Part shown: positions 1-8,800 of the stretch, piece after piece
Numbering within the stretch: position 1 is the stretch's first letter
Layout: every line of letters begins with the position of its first letter
Notes under the pieces: model-generated
The model's input: the letters and a program-made list of their open reading frames with translations, nothing else
The model's database searches: none
Told to the model about the DNA's origin: nothing
Assembly (NCBI GenBank): GCA_017524615.1
Contig: JAFXVJ010000013.1
Span: 49,489-113,488 of the forward strand
Source: Clostridia bacterium
GTDB lineage: Bacteria; Bacillota; Clostridia; Christensenellales; Aristaeellaceae
Reading direction: 5' to 3'
Length of the DNA stretch: 64,000 nucleotides
Program-made: the position numbers and the translations under genes

Positions 1-927
1 GCCCCGCGTATCGGTGCTGATCCAGGTCTCCACCCGTACCAGATAGCTGTCGCCGAACACGCCCAGCGCCCAGACAGGATCATACCTCACAAGCACGCCG
101 GTTTTCTGCTTCCGGGCTGCGTCTGCGTACAGGTCCCCGTCGGTTTCCCGCAATTCCGCCACCGGCGGCTGGAAAGCCGGGCAGCCCGCCGTGCTGTAAT
201 CCAGAAAATCCTTCTGAATGTAACCGATCACTGGGCCGATCCGCACCCGGTCCCAGCCGTCGTCCGCCACATGATCGTCGAACAGCCGGTCCACCTGAAC
301 GCCGCAGAACAGCCTGCCAAGCACCGTGCTTTTTCTGTCCGGCTCTTTTCGGATGTTCACCGTCTCGTCCGCCTTGCCTGTATTCACCCGGGCATGGGCG
401 AAATTGTCCGCCTGGGCAATAACAGCCGAGGAAACATACCCGTACAGTCTTTGCCCGTCCGCTTCCAGGCATACATGGAGCCAATCCGCGCTGACGGTGC
501 CCAGCACCCGGACCCTGTCACCCTGCTTCAGCCATGCCATCAGCTCTCCCCGTCCGCCGGTCTGCGTGCGCAGCGGAACGCCCTGGCCTGCCGTTTCCTC
601 ATACCGGACGCAGCCAGGCTGACCGCTGTACAGCGCGCTGTCGCTGCCCGCCGGAGCCAGGAATTTTTCCATCATGAAGCCCTGCCGTCCGCCGATCTCC
701 ACTTTGGCCCAGCCTTTCGCGTTGCTTTCGTACACCGTCACCTCCACGCCCGCAAAATACTGGCCCAGGATCTCCGCGCCGGTGTCGGGATGCTTGCGAA
801 GCTTTACCCGTGCTTCGATGCTCTGCAGCGGTGCAATCACGCAGTGCCTTTCTTCCGCCGCTGCACAGCCCGCCGAGCAGATCATCAGGGCCAACGCGAT
901 CCATCCGCAAATCCATTGTTTCTTCAT
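1..927 (-). CDS. Exported protein with SH3b repeats (C-terminus off the window)
   Basis: The frame opens at ATG 927 (GAGGAGG 8 bases upstream) and runs to base 1 without a stop, so at least 309 residues are present and the C-terminus is missing. Residues 5-20 are a hydrophobic export signal ending in SAG-C; Cys21 could be lipidated, but Ser at -3 is unusual, so ordinary signal-peptidase cleavage near AAA-E (22-25) is equally possible. Three SH3b-like repeats follow at about 37-90, 114-170 and 186-242; the third is clearest (VNIRKEP...STVLG...GYIQ). Such repeats bind cell wall or serve as targeting modules. No catalytic domain is visible in this part. It is separated from pckA by a terminator, so it is probably expressed on its own. 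Assignment as an exported SH3 protein is fairly sure; its job is unknown. Confidence 0.75.
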   Translation of the reverse strand, partial: MKKQWICGWIALALMICSAGCAAAEERHCVIAPLQSIEARVKLRKHPDTGAEILGQYFAGVEVTVYESNAKGWAKVEIGGRQGFMMEKFLAPAGSDSALYSGQPGCVRYEETAGQGVPLRTQTGGRGELMAWLKQGDRVRVLGTVSADWLHVCLEADGQRLYGYVSSAVIAQADNFAHARVNTGKADETVNIRKEPDRKSTVLGRLFCGVQVDRLFDDHVADDGWDRVRIGPVIGYIQKDFLDYSTAGCPAFQPPVAELRETDGDLYADAARKQKTGVLVRYDPVWALGVFGDSYLVRVETWISTDTRG

Positions 928-997
928 TTTCAACGCCTCCTCGTGACCGTGTTCATCCATAATGACACATCATCACGCGGATTTGTTTCACTGCTAT

Positions 998-1037
998 GAA
1001 AAAAACGGGAGAAAAGCGGCGATCCCGCTTTCCTCCC
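998..1037 (-). terminator. Rho-independent terminator of pckA
   Basis: On the minus strand, 13-base arms at 1025-1037 and 1007-1019 pair with a single G-T wobble around a 5-base loop and are followed by seven T (plus-strand A run 999-1005). It lies 20 bases after the pckA stop codon. Confidence 0.9.
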
Positions 1038-1057
1038 GGAAACATGCGATTGACAGT

Positions 1058-2674
1058 TTATTCAGCCTTGGGGCCGGCGGCAATCAGGGCCTTGCCCGCT
1101 TCGTTGCCCTCGTACTTGACGAAGTTCTTGATGAAGCGGCTGGCCAGATCCTTGGCCTTTTCTTCCCACACAGCCTTGTCGGCGTAAGTGTCGCGGGGAT
1201 CCAGGATGGCGGAATCCACGCCGGGCAGCTCGGTAGGCACTTCGAAATCAAAGTAAGGAATCTTCTTGGTGGGCGCATTCAGGATGTCGCCGTTCAGGAT
1301 GGCGTCGATGATGCCGCGGGTGTCCTTGATGGAGATGCGCTTGCCGGTGCCGTTCCAGCCGGTGTTGACCAGGTAAGCCTTGGCGCCGCATTTTTCCATT
1401 TTCCGGACCAGCTCTTCAGCGTACTTGGTGGGATGCAGCTCCAGGAACGCCTGGCCGAAGCACGCGGAGAAGGTGGGGGTGGGCTCGGTGATGCCGCGCT
1501 CGGTGCCCGCCAGCTTGGCGGTGAAGCCGGACAGGAAGTAATACTTGGTCTGTTCCGGGGTCAGAATGGACACAGGGGGCAGCACGCCGAAAGCGTCGGC
1601 GGACAGGAAGATCACGTTCTTGGCGTCCGGGCCAGCGGAAGTGGGCCGCACGTTCTTGACGATCTTTTCGATATGCTCGATGGGATAGGAAACGCGGGTG
1701 TTTTCGGTGACGGACTTATCGGCGAAGTCGATCTTGCCGTTTTCATCCAGCGTCACATTCTCCAGCAGCGCGTCCCTGCGGATGGCGTTGTAAATATCGG
1801 GCTCGGATTCCTTATCCAGGTTGATGACCTTGGCATAGCAGCCGCCTTCAAAGTTGAACACGCCGTTGTCGTCCCAGCCGTGCTCGTCGTCGCCGATCAG
1901 CAGGCGCTTGGGATCGGTGGACAAGGTGGTTTTGCCGGTGCCGGAGAGGCCGAAGAAGATGGCAGTGTTTTCGCCCTGCATGTCGGTGTTGGCGGAGCAG
2001 TGCATGGAGGCGATGCCCTTCAGCGGCAGGTAATAGTTCATCATGGAGAACATGCCCTTCTTCATTTCACCGCCGTACCAGGTGTTCAGGATCACCTGCT
2101 CGCGGCTGCTGACGTTGAAGGCCACCACGGTTTCGCTGTTCAGGCCCAGCTCCTTATACTGCTCGCACTTGGCCTTGGAGGCGGTGTACACGATGAAATC
2201 CGGCTCAAAGGAGGCTTCTTCTTCAGCGGAAGGCTTGATGAACATGTTGCGCACGAAATGAGCCTGCCAGGCCACTTCCATGATAAAGCGCACAGCCATG
2301 CGGGTATCCTTGTTGGCGCCGCAGAAAGCGTCCACCACATACAGCTTTTTGCCGCTCAGCTGCTTCTGGGCCAGTTCCTTCACCACTGCCCAGGTTTCCT
2401 GGGTCATGGGATGGTTGTCATTCTTGTAGGCATCGCTGGTCCACCACACGGTGTCCTTGGAGTTTTCATCCATCACGATGTACTTGTCCTTGGGGGAACG
2501 CCCGGTGTAGATACCGGTCATCACGTTCACGGCGCCCAGTTCGCTTTCCTGTCCCTTGTCAAAGCCCTCCAGGGAAGGATCCATTTCGTCCTTATACAGC
2601 AGTTCATAGGAAGGATTGTAAACGATTTCTTTGGTGCTGGTAATGCCATACCGGGTCAGATCCAGATTCGCCAT
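1058..2674 (-). CDS. pckA: Phosphoenolpyruvate carboxykinase (ATP)
   Basis: Interconverts oxaloacetate plus ATP and phosphoenolpyruvate plus ADP plus CO2 in the cytosol; in gut fermenters it often runs in the CO2-fixing direction towards succinate. The 538-residue product has the normal length of the ATP-type family. The kinase loop GLSGTGKTT is at 242-250 and the metal-binding DDEHGW at 262-267, followed by NFEGGCYAK. The frame extends upstream to 2785, but MANLDL at 2674 is chosen because AAGGGG lies just before it and the longer frame would run into the promoter. It has its own promoter (2757-2785) and terminator (998-1037), so it is monocistronic. Identity is certain. Confidence 0.97.
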   Translation of the reverse strand: MANLDLTRYGITSTKEIVYNPSYELLYKDEMDPSLEGFDKGQESELGAVNVMTGIYTGRSPKDKYIVMDENSKDTVWWTSDAYKNDNHPMTQETWAVVKELAQKQLSGKKLYVVDAFCGANKDTRMAVRFIMEVAWQAHFVRNMFIKPSAEEEASFEPDFIVYTASKAKCEQYKELGLNSETVVAFNVSSREQVILNTWYGGEMKKGMFSMMNYYLPLKGIASMHCSANTDMQGENTAIFFGLSGTGKTTLSTDPKRLLIGDDEHGWDDNGVFNFEGGCYAKVINLDKESEPDIYNAIRRDALLENVTLDENGKIDFADKSVTENTRVSYPIEHIEKIVKNVRPTSAGPDAKNVIFLSADAFGVLPPVSILTPEQTKYYFLSGFTAKLAGTERGITEPTPTFSACFGQAFLELHPTKYAEELVRKMEKCGAKAYLVNTGWNGTGKRISIKDTRGIIDAILNGDILNAPTKKIPYFDFEVPTELPGVDSAILDPRDTYADKAVWEEKAKDLASRFIKNFVKYEGNEAGKALIAAGPKAE

Positions 2675-2756
2675 GTGCTTAAACCCCTTTTCTGTCAAAT
2701 TTGGGATGTAACAGTGTTTCCTGTAGCTGCTGGAAAACCCAACCTCTACCAAGTAC

Positions 2757-2785
2757 ATTATATCACATAGTTTTCGGCAGGTCAA
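2757..2785 (-). promoter_or_regulatory. Promoter of pckA
   Basis: Minus strand TTGACC (2780-2785), 17-base spacer, TATAAT (2757-2762), preceded by TGTGA, which makes an extended -10. Transcription would start near 2750 and leave a leader of about 75 bases. Confidence 0.85.
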
Positions 2786-2828
2786 TCAACAAAATGCGCA
2801 ATAAATGTTCATTCATTGATCATAAATT

Positions 2829-2853
2829 GAAAAGAAGCGCTCGATCGCGCTTC
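2829..2853 (-). terminator. Probable terminator after the GH5 gene
   Basis: GAAGCGC arms at 2847-2853 and 2834-2840 form a 7-bp hairpin with a 6-base loop, followed on the minus strand by CTTTTC. It would end the long yicC-to-GH5 operon. The T run is short. Confidence 0.6.
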
Positions 2854-2894
2854 ATTTCGGAGGAAATCCTATCCGGGTATGTTCATTTGATCGC

Positions 2895-4031
2895 TCAACG
2901 GCCGGTTCCGGCCGCTTCGGTGCAGGCTTTGATGATATCCGGAAAGACGTCCTGTTTCCCGGTGCGGTTAATCAGGCCCATGATGTCGCCGCCATCCCCA
3001 TTGTCCCAGATGAAGCACACGGCGCCGATCCTTTTTGCATCCTGAACGACGCGCGTATACCATTGGATACGATCCGCTGTGTTATTCTTATTCGAAGCGG
3101 CAAATTCTCCGATGATCAGCGGGGTTCCGCCGAATTTCCTTTTGAGCAGGGTAAACGCATCATCCACCGTTTTGCGGCTGTCCTCCGTATAGGAATTGTA
3201 GGGCATCGTCCAATCCTCATAACCCGCAAATTCATACGGTGTGTAGAAATGAACCTCGGCAATCAGATGATAGGGATACATGTCGTGGGGCATTTGAAAG
3301 CCCTGAAGGATATTTTCCACATTGGATGCCGCATAGGTGCATACCACCAGATTCCTTGTGGCGTTCCTTCCCCCGGTCGCCCGCACGGTATCAACGAACA
3401 ATTGATTATAGGCGTTGACTGTGTCGAGGCCTTCCTTCGTGGGATAAGACCACTCTGCATTGTCATCCAGCATCTCGTTGAAGCCTTCAAACAGGAGCGT
3501 CTCCGGGTAATCCCTGAATCGCTGTGCGATCTGGGTCCAAAGCGATGCGAACAAAGCCGCGTTCTTTTTGTAGTTGTCTTTGGATGCCCGAAGCCACCCG
3601 TCCGATCCGGTGTCATGGTGAATATTGATGATGCAGTAAAGATGCGCGTCCAGCGCCATATCCACGATTTCCTGAACCCGGCTGAGCCACGCTTCATCAA
3701 TGATTCCCTGATCGTTAAAATGGAATTTCCAGGTGATGGGGATCCGGATGGCATTGAACCCAAGCCGCTTCACCTTCCGCATCAGCGGCGCGTCCGTCAC
3801 AGGATTGCCCCAGGCTGTTTCAAAATCCTTGGCCGTTCCTTCCGTATACGCCAGGATCCAGTCCCCGGTGGAATCGAGCGTATTGCCCAGGTTCCAGCCG
3901 ATTTTCATGTTTTTGACAGCCTGAAGTGCTTTCTCCCCTTCCACGGCATTTCTTTCGGCCGAAGCGGTCCCCCATTCAAGCATCATGCATACAGCAAGCA
4001 GCATCCCGGCAATATGCTTCCAGACTTTCAT
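2895..4031 (-). CDS. Secreted glycoside hydrolase family 5 (endo-beta-glucanase type)
   Basis: A 378-residue exported enzyme expected to cleave beta-1,4-linked glucan or a related plant polysaccharide outside the cell. Residues 1-25 are a signal peptide ending in ASA before ER. The catalytic domain begins with the GH5 signature GWNLGNTLD (45-53); Glu186 in FNE is the acid/base and Glu309 in GEF the nucleophile; INIHHD (136-140) and AEVHFYTP (258-265) fit the same TIM-barrel family. There is no carbohydrate-binding or dockerin module. Its ATG follows the rsmA stop after one base (TGACATG) with AGGAAGG upstream, so it is translationally coupled to a ribosome-maturation gene, which is unusual. 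GH5 membership is sure; substrate is inferred. Confidence 0.9.
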   Translation of the reverse strand: MKVWKHIAGMLLAVCMMLEWGTASAERNAVEGEKALQAVKNMKIGWNLGNTLDSTGDWILAYTEGTAKDFETAWGNPVTDAPLMRKVKRLGFNAIRIPITWKFHFNDQGIIDEAWLSRVQEIVDMALDAHLYCIINIHHDTGSDGWLRASKDNYKKNAALFASLWTQIAQRFRDYPETLLFEGFNEMLDDNAEWSYPTKEGLDTVNAYNQLFVDTVRATGGRNATRNLVVCTYAASNVENILQGFQMPHDMYPYHLIAEVHFYTPYEFAGYEDWTMPYNSYTEDSRKTVDDAFTLLKRKFGGTPLIIGEFAASNKNNTADRIQWYTRVVQDAKRIGAVCFIWDNGDGGDIMGLINRTGKQDVFPDIIKACTEAAGTGR

Positions 4032-4032
4032 G

Positions 4033-4863
4033 TCATGCCTTCCTTTCCGCCATCGCATCACAGATCCGTGCAAAATCCTGAAGCGACAGGGTCTCCCCCC
4101 GGGCAGACGGCGCGATGCCGCTTTGTTCCAGCCACCGCTGAGCATCCTCCCGCGTTGCCCGGAAGGATGCAATCAGATTATTGACCATGGTCTTGCGACG
4201 CATGGCGAAGGCGGATGCCGCCACCCTGAAAAAAAGCGCTTCATCCGTCACAGCGACCGGCGGCGCCGTCCGCCGCTTCATGACCACAAACGCGCTGTCC
4301 ACTTTGGGCGGCGGGGTAAACATGCAGGACGGAACATCCAGCACGATCTTCGGATCGTAAAAGTATTGGGCGCGTACGGCCAGCATGCCGTAGCCATCCT
4401 CCCCCGGCTTGGCGGTGATTCGCTCCGCCGCCTCCTTCTGCACCATCACGCTGATGGATTCGATGGGCATGGATGACGTGAGAAGCAGATTCATCAAATC
4501 CGTGGTCAAATAATACGGGATATTGGCCACGATATGAAAGGCGCTCAAAGGCGCGGTGATTTCCGGCAGGTTCAGCCGCAGCACGTCGACGTGCACCAGA
4601 TCCACATTCCGGCATTTTTCCAGCGCCACCCGAAGAATGGGCAGCAGCGTGCCGTCCACCTCGATGGCGATGACCCTGCGGCAGGTGGCGGACAGCGCCC
4701 GCGTCATTCCGCCCGCGCCGGCGCCGATTTCCAGCACAGCGTCCTCCGGGCCAACGCCGGATAAATCCACCAGCTGCTGAAACAGGGATTCATCCGTCAG
4801 AAAATTCTGTCCCAGGCTGCGCTTCGGATGAAAGTCCCCGTTGTTTCCTCTTTTTTGCTTCAT
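4033..4863 (-). CDS. rsmA: 16S rRNA (adenine1518-N6/adenine1519-N6)-dimethyltransferase
   Basis: Dimethylates two adjacent adenines in the 3' terminal helix of 16S rRNA with S-adenosylmethionine. The 276-residue sequence has the family start HPKRSLGQNFL (12-22), the SAM loop EIGAGAGGMT (45-54) and the catalytic NIPYYL (114-119). Its ATG overlaps the rpe stop (ATGA) and its own stop is one base before the GH5 start. In Bacillus the genes after rpe are thiN, spoVM and rpmB; here rsmA takes that place. Confidence 0.96.
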   Translation of the reverse strand: MKQKRGNNGDFHPKRSLGQNFLTDESLFQQLVDLSGVGPEDAVLEIGAGAGGMTRALSATCRRVIAIEVDGTLLPILRVALEKCRNVDLVHVDVLRLNLPEITAPLSAFHIVANIPYYLTTDLMNLLLTSSMPIESISVMVQKEAAERITAKPGEDGYGMLAVRAQYFYDPKIVLDVPSCMFTPPPKVDSAFVVMKRRTAPPVAVTDEALFFRVAASAFAMRRKTMVNNLIASFRATREDAQRWLEQSGIAPSARGETLSLQDFARICDAMAERKA

Positions 4864-5501
4864 TTGAACTCCTTGACCGCCCGGGCGACCCGTCCCGGAT
4901 CATCAGAGTGGAAATAAGAGGTGCCCATGACCAGAACGTTGGCGCCTGCCTGCACAGCAACACGGGCCGTATCCAGGTTGATCCCGCCGTCCACAGCGAT
5001 GTCGCCGGTGAATCCTTTGTCCCGGAGCATACGCACCTTGTCCATTTGCTCCGGCATAAAGGTCTGCCCGCCGAAGCCCGGCTCCACCGTCATGATCAGG
5101 ATGTGATCCAGGCAATCCAGATACGGCAGCAGATCCTCCGCCGGGGTGCCCGGCTTCACCGCCATGCCGCGCCGCACCCCCAGGGAGCGGAGCGCCTCCA
5201 TGGCCGTCCGTGGATCGGCCAGCACCTCCCGGTGCAAGGTGATGGTTTCAGCCCCGGCCTCCGCGAAAATCCGCCAGTATGATTGCGGATTATTCATCAT
5301 CAGATGCACATCCAGCCTGCATTCCGGGAATAACCGATGCACATCGCTGCACAAATCGGGCCCAAAGGACAGATTCGGCACGAAATGAGCGTCCATCACA
5401 TCGAAATGCAGCAGATTCACGCCGTGATTCAGCATGTTTTCAATTTCCCTGCCAAGGTGCATCCAGTCAGCCGCCAACAGCGACGGCGCCAGCTCAATCA
5501 T
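4860..5501 (-). CDS. rpe: Ribulose-phosphate 3-epimerase
   Basis: Interconverts ribulose 5-phosphate and xylulose 5-phosphate in the pentose phosphate pathway. The start at 5501 (MIELAPSLLAADW) is preceded by GGAGGGAGAG and gives 213 residues, the normal length; the longer upstream frame is spurious. Family motifs are LHFDVMDAHFVPN, VEPGFGGQ and VDGGIN, which carry the metal ligands and the phosphate site. It overlaps the end of rsgA by 8 bases and shares ATGA with rsmA. Confidence 0.96.
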   Translation of the reverse strand: MIELAPSLLAADWMHLGREIENMLNHGVNLLHFDVMDAHFVPNLSFGPDLCSDVHRLFPECRLDVHLMMNNPQSYWRIFAEAGAETITLHREVLADPRTAMEALRSLGVRRGMAVKPGTPAEDLLPYLDCLDHILIMTVEPGFGGQTFMPEQMDKVRMLRDKGFTGDIAVDGGINLDTARVAVQAGANVLVMGTSYFHSDDPGRVARAVKEFK

Positions 5502-6381
5502 ATCTCTCCCTCCAAGCCTGCCGGCAATCGGAAAGCAATGTATGGTATCCCTCCAGCCGCATTGGGTGTATTTTCCCCTCCCGGGCCGCCTGCAGCACGG
5601 CGCATCCCGGCTCACTGCCGTGATAACAGGGAGAAAAGCGGCATTGACCGGCGTATGGCGCGAATTCCGGGTAATAATCCCGCAGCAGGACCGGGTCAAA
5701 CACTTCATCCATTTCCAGCAGGCTGAAGCCCGGGGTGTCGATCACCTGGATGTCCCCGAAGGTAAACAGTTCTGCGTGACGGGTGGTGTTTTTCCCCCGC
5801 TGGATTTTTCGGCTGATGTCCCCGGTTTCTTGCGACAATCCGAACAAAGCGTTCAGGATCGTGGATTTTCCCACGCCTGACTGACCGGAAAAGCAGCAGA
5901 TTTCCCCGCTCAGAAGCTGTCGAAGCTCCTCCAGCCCCGTTTTTTCCCGCGCGCTGACGGAAAGCACCTCCGTCTCCGCATCCGCGTAAACGCAGCGGGC
6001 CAGGGACGCCGTTTCGCCCGCAGGCTCCATATCCGATTTGTTGATGATCAGCAGGGGCCGCAGGCCTTGCTTTCTTGCGAAAATCAGCAGTTTATCCACC
6101 AGCAGCCAATCCGGCGCGGGGCGGGGAGCCGCCACGATGCACAGCAGCGTCACATTGGCCACGGGAGGACGCAGACATTGGCTTTTCCTGGGCAGGATCT
6201 CTTCGATCCAGCCGTCCTCCTCCCCCACGGTGCCGGGCGTAAACAGAATCCGGTCCCCTACCAGCGGGGACATGCCCTGCCTGCGGAATTTCTTCTTCGC
6301 CCGCAGCACGAATTCTTCTCCGTCCTGCTGCCGGACGGTGTAAAATCCGCCGCGGCCGCGCACGATGATTCCTTCCCTCAT
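5494..6381 (-). CDS. rsgA: Small-subunit ribosome biogenesis GTPase RsgA
   Basis: A circularly permuted GTPase that checks late 30S subunit assembly. The 295 residues show an N-terminal OB fold, then G motifs in permuted order: NKSD (114-117), the P-loop GQSGVGKST (166-174) and DTPG (215-218), and a C-terminal zinc site with Cys247, Cys252, His254 and Cys260. The start overlaps the prkC stop by ATGA. Position between prkC and rpe is the conserved Firmicutes order. Confidence 0.96.
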   Translation of the reverse strand: MREGIIVRGRGGFYTVRQQDGEEFVLRAKKKFRRQGMSPLVGDRILFTPGTVGEEDGWIEEILPRKSQCLRPPVANVTLLCIVAAPRPAPDWLLVDKLLIFARKQGLRPLLIINKSDMEPAGETASLARCVYADAETEVLSVSAREKTGLEELRQLLSGEICCFSGQSGVGKSTILNALFGLSQETGDISRKIQRGKNTTRHAELFTFGDIQVIDTPGFSLLEMDEVFDPVLLRDYYPEFAPYAGQCRFSPCYHGSEPGCAVLQAAREGKIHPMRLEGYHTLLSDCRQAWRERYD

Positions 6382-8096
6382 TGCAGGTTTTCCTCCGAAT
6401 CAGGCACGGAGGTCTGCAATTCCTCAGGCGACAGCACCATGTCCTCCGTCACGTAAACCAGCAATGTCACCTGAAGATGCTGGATGGTGGTGTCTCCCGG
6501 GGCATAGTATATTTTCTTCGCGCTGTCCAGATAGGATTGACCTGCCACCTGATTGGCCACACGCTCATCGGATACGAGCATCTGCTGGATCTCCACCAGA
6601 TCCAACTGCTTTTGAATCAGTTCCGCCCGGGCCTCCTCCAGGGGCTTCCCCCGCAGATCGGGCAGCACCACGCTGCCGCCGCTGAGGGTCAGATATACCG
6701 GCTCACGGCTGGATTTTATTTCTTCCGCGGCCGGCTCCTGCGCCACCACTGTATCCCAGGGCGCGGATGATATTTCCCGCTCCTCCGTCAGCGCCACCAC
6801 TGTAAAGCCCAGCTTTTCCAATTCGATTTTCGCCGTTTCCACGTTCATCCCCGTCACGCTGGGGACCGGCTGCAAGGCCGGGCCGGTGGAAACCATGATC
6901 GTCACTTTGGAATCCCGGGGCAGATATTCCCCCCGCTTGGGGGACTGGCTGATTACTTTGCCGGCGTCTGTAATGTCGTCGCTGACACGGACAATCTCCT
7001 CCGTCAGCCCCGCCTGGCGGATGCGCTGCACAGCCTCTTCTTCGGTCGCGCCTTCACAGTAGGGCACTTCCTTGGTGTTGATGATGCGGTTATAGATCAG
7101 CACGGTCCCCAGGGCGATCCCGGCCACGACCAAAGCCATCAGCAGCGCCGCGCCGATGCGAACGAGCCACCATTTACGATCGTGAACAACAGGCTGCTGC
7201 CGGGTGGTATTCCACGCCGGCTTTTTTTCCTGCTCCCTTTCCGGTTTATCGGGCAGCCGGCCCAGCCAGGTGCCATCCGGCTCCTGCATGGCGCGCTGCA
7301 GGTCCTGCGCCATTTCAAGGGCGCTCTGATAGCGCTTTTCCGGCCGCTTTTCCATGGCTTTTTCCACCACCCGCTCCATGGCGGGCGGCACGGCGGGGTT
7401 CAGTTCGCTGATGGGCCGCGCCTGATCGTTGATATGCTGCAGGGCCACTGCCACCGGGGTCTCGCCGTCAAAGGGCGGCTGGCCGGTCAGCATTTCATAA
7501 AGCACCACGCCCACGCTGTACAGGTCGCTGGCGGCGGTCACGCTTTCTCCTTTGGCCTGTTCAGGCGAAAAGTAATGCACGGAGCCCATCACGCTCTCGT
7601 CAGTGCTGATGGTGTTGGCGCCCGCCACGCGCGCGATGCCGAAATCCGCCACCTTGATATGGCCGTCGGAATGCACCAGAATATTCTGCGGCTTGATATC
7701 CCGGTGAATAATGCCGTTATTGTGCGCATGCTGCAGGGCGGACAGGATGCGGATCGCGATCTGCGCCGCTACGGCAGGGGGCAGAGCGCCCTTCTGACGG
7801 ATCACATCCTTCAGCGTCAAGCCCCTCACGTATTCCATCACCAGGTATCGCATGTCCTCTTCCTGGCCTACGTCCAGCAGGTTCACGATGTTGTGATGGC
7901 TCATTTTGCTGGCGGTCATGGCTTCGCGCTCGAAACGGCTCAGGAATTCCGCGTCCTGGCTGAATTCTGGGCGCAGGATCTTCACGGCAACGGAATGCCC
8001 CGTGCGCTGGTCCACGGCCCGGTATACGAGCGCCATACCGCCCTTGCCGATAAACTCCACCAGCTCATATCGGTTGTCCAGCACTTTGCCGATCAT
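6378..8096 (-). CDS. prkC: PASTA-domain serine/threonine protein kinase
   Basis: Membrane kinase of the PrkC/Stk1 type that senses muropeptides or lipid II and phosphorylates cell-wall and translation proteins. The 572 residues comprise an N-terminal Hanks kinase domain (glycine loop GKGGMALVYR, Lys39 in VAVK, HRDIKPQN at 131-138, DFG at 151-153), a juxtamembrane segment, one transmembrane helix at about 312-337 and three extracellular PASTA repeats at about 340-550. It is coupled by ATGA overlaps to prpC upstream and rsgA downstream. RsgA is a known PrkC substrate in Bacillus, which fits the linkage. Confidence 0.96.
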   Translation of the reverse strand: MIGKVLDNRYELVEFIGKGGMALVYRAVDQRTGHSVAVKILRPEFSQDAEFLSRFEREAMTASKMSHHNIVNLLDVGQEEDMRYLVMEYVRGLTLKDVIRQKGALPPAVAAQIAIRILSALQHAHNNGIIHRDIKPQNILVHSDGHIKVADFGIARVAGANTISTDESVMGSVHYFSPEQAKGESVTAASDLYSVGVVLYEMLTGQPPFDGETPVAVALQHINDQARPISELNPAVPPAMERVVEKAMEKRPEKRYQSALEMAQDLQRAMQEPDGTWLGRLPDKPEREQEKKPAWNTTRQQPVVHDRKWWLVRIGAALLMALVVAGIALGTVLIYNRIINTKEVPYCEGATEEEAVQRIRQAGLTEEIVRVSDDITDAGKVISQSPKRGEYLPRDSKVTIMVSTGPALQPVPSVTGMNVETAKIELEKLGFTVVALTEEREISSAPWDTVVAQEPAAEEIKSSREPVYLTLSGGSVVLPDLRGKPLEEARAELIQKQLDLVEIQQMLVSDERVANQVAGQSYLDSAKKIYYAPGDTTIQHLQVTLLVYVTEDMVLSPEELQTSVPDSEENLQ

Positions 8097-8800
8097 GGGG
8101 TCACCTCCGCCAGCACCAGGGACACATTATCCCGGCCGCCGCCGTCTAAGGCAAGGCGGAGCAGCGTATCCGCCGCTTCCTCCATGGACGCGCCGCTCAG
8201 GATCTCCTGCAGGGCGGGATCGGACACATATTCCGTCAGGCCGTCCGAGCAGATCAAATACAGATCCCCGGAGCGCTTATCCAATTCCAGAATGTCGGCC
8301 TCCACCGTTTCATCGGTGCCCAGCGCGCGGGTGATGATGTTCCGATAGGGGTGGCGCGCCGCTTCCTCCTGCGTCAGCAGGCCGTCGCGCACCATTTGCG
8401 CCACCAGGGAATGATCCTGGCTGACCTGCTTGAGCACCCCGTCCCTCAGGCAATAAGCCCGGCTGTCACCGACGTGGCCCAGCAGCACGCGCTTTTTATC
8501 TTCCCAGATCATGGTCAGGGTGGTGCCCATGCCGCTCAAGGCTTCATCCTGCATCTGCGCGTCAAAAATACGGCGGTTTGCCTCCTGTATGGCCTGGCGA
8601 AGCAGCTTTTCAGAGGGCTTTTTCCCGCCCAGGGTGGCCGTCAGTTCCTCCACAGCCATCCGGCTGGCCACGTCTCCGGCCTGATGCCCGCCCATGCCGT
8701 CCGCCACGCCGAACAGACCGCAGGGGCCTTCCAGCACCAGCAGCGCATCCTGGTTGGACGCGCGGACATTGCCGATATGTGTTCTGGCTGTTACAATCAT
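8093..8800 (-). CDS. prpC: PP2C-family protein phosphatase
   Basis: Metal-dependent Ser/Thr phosphatase that reverses PrkC phosphorylation. Start 8800 (MIVTARTHIG) has GGAGGAG upstream and overlaps the rlmN stop by ATGA; the longer frame is not needed. The 235 residues hold the PP2C motifs NQDA, VADGMGGH, GHVGDSRAY, SDGLTE and GGRDNVS with the metal-binding aspartates in place. Adjacent and translationally coupled to prkC, as in most Firmicutes. Confidence 0.95.
   Translation of the reverse strand: MIVTARTHIGNVRASNQDALLVLEGPCGLFGVADGMGGHQAGDVASRMAVEELTATLGGKKPSEKLLRQAIQEANRRIFDAQMQDEALSGMGTTLTMIWEDKKRVLLGHVGDSRAYCLRDGVLKQVSQDHSLVAQMVRDGLLTQEEAARHPYRNIITRALGTDETVEADILELDKRSGDLYLICSDGLTEYVSDPALQEILSGASMEEAADTLLRLALDGGGRDNVSLVLAEVTP

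Noticed and set aside
928-997. ECF-type promoter (TGAAAC) before the SH3-repeat gene
   Set aside because: No matching CGTC or CGTA element at 16 bases; too weak to support.
962-2770. 602-codon open frame on the plus strand opposite pckA
   Set aside because: Fully antisense to a certain gene; the composition is that of a shadow frame created by GC-rich third positions, with no ribosome site or family motif.
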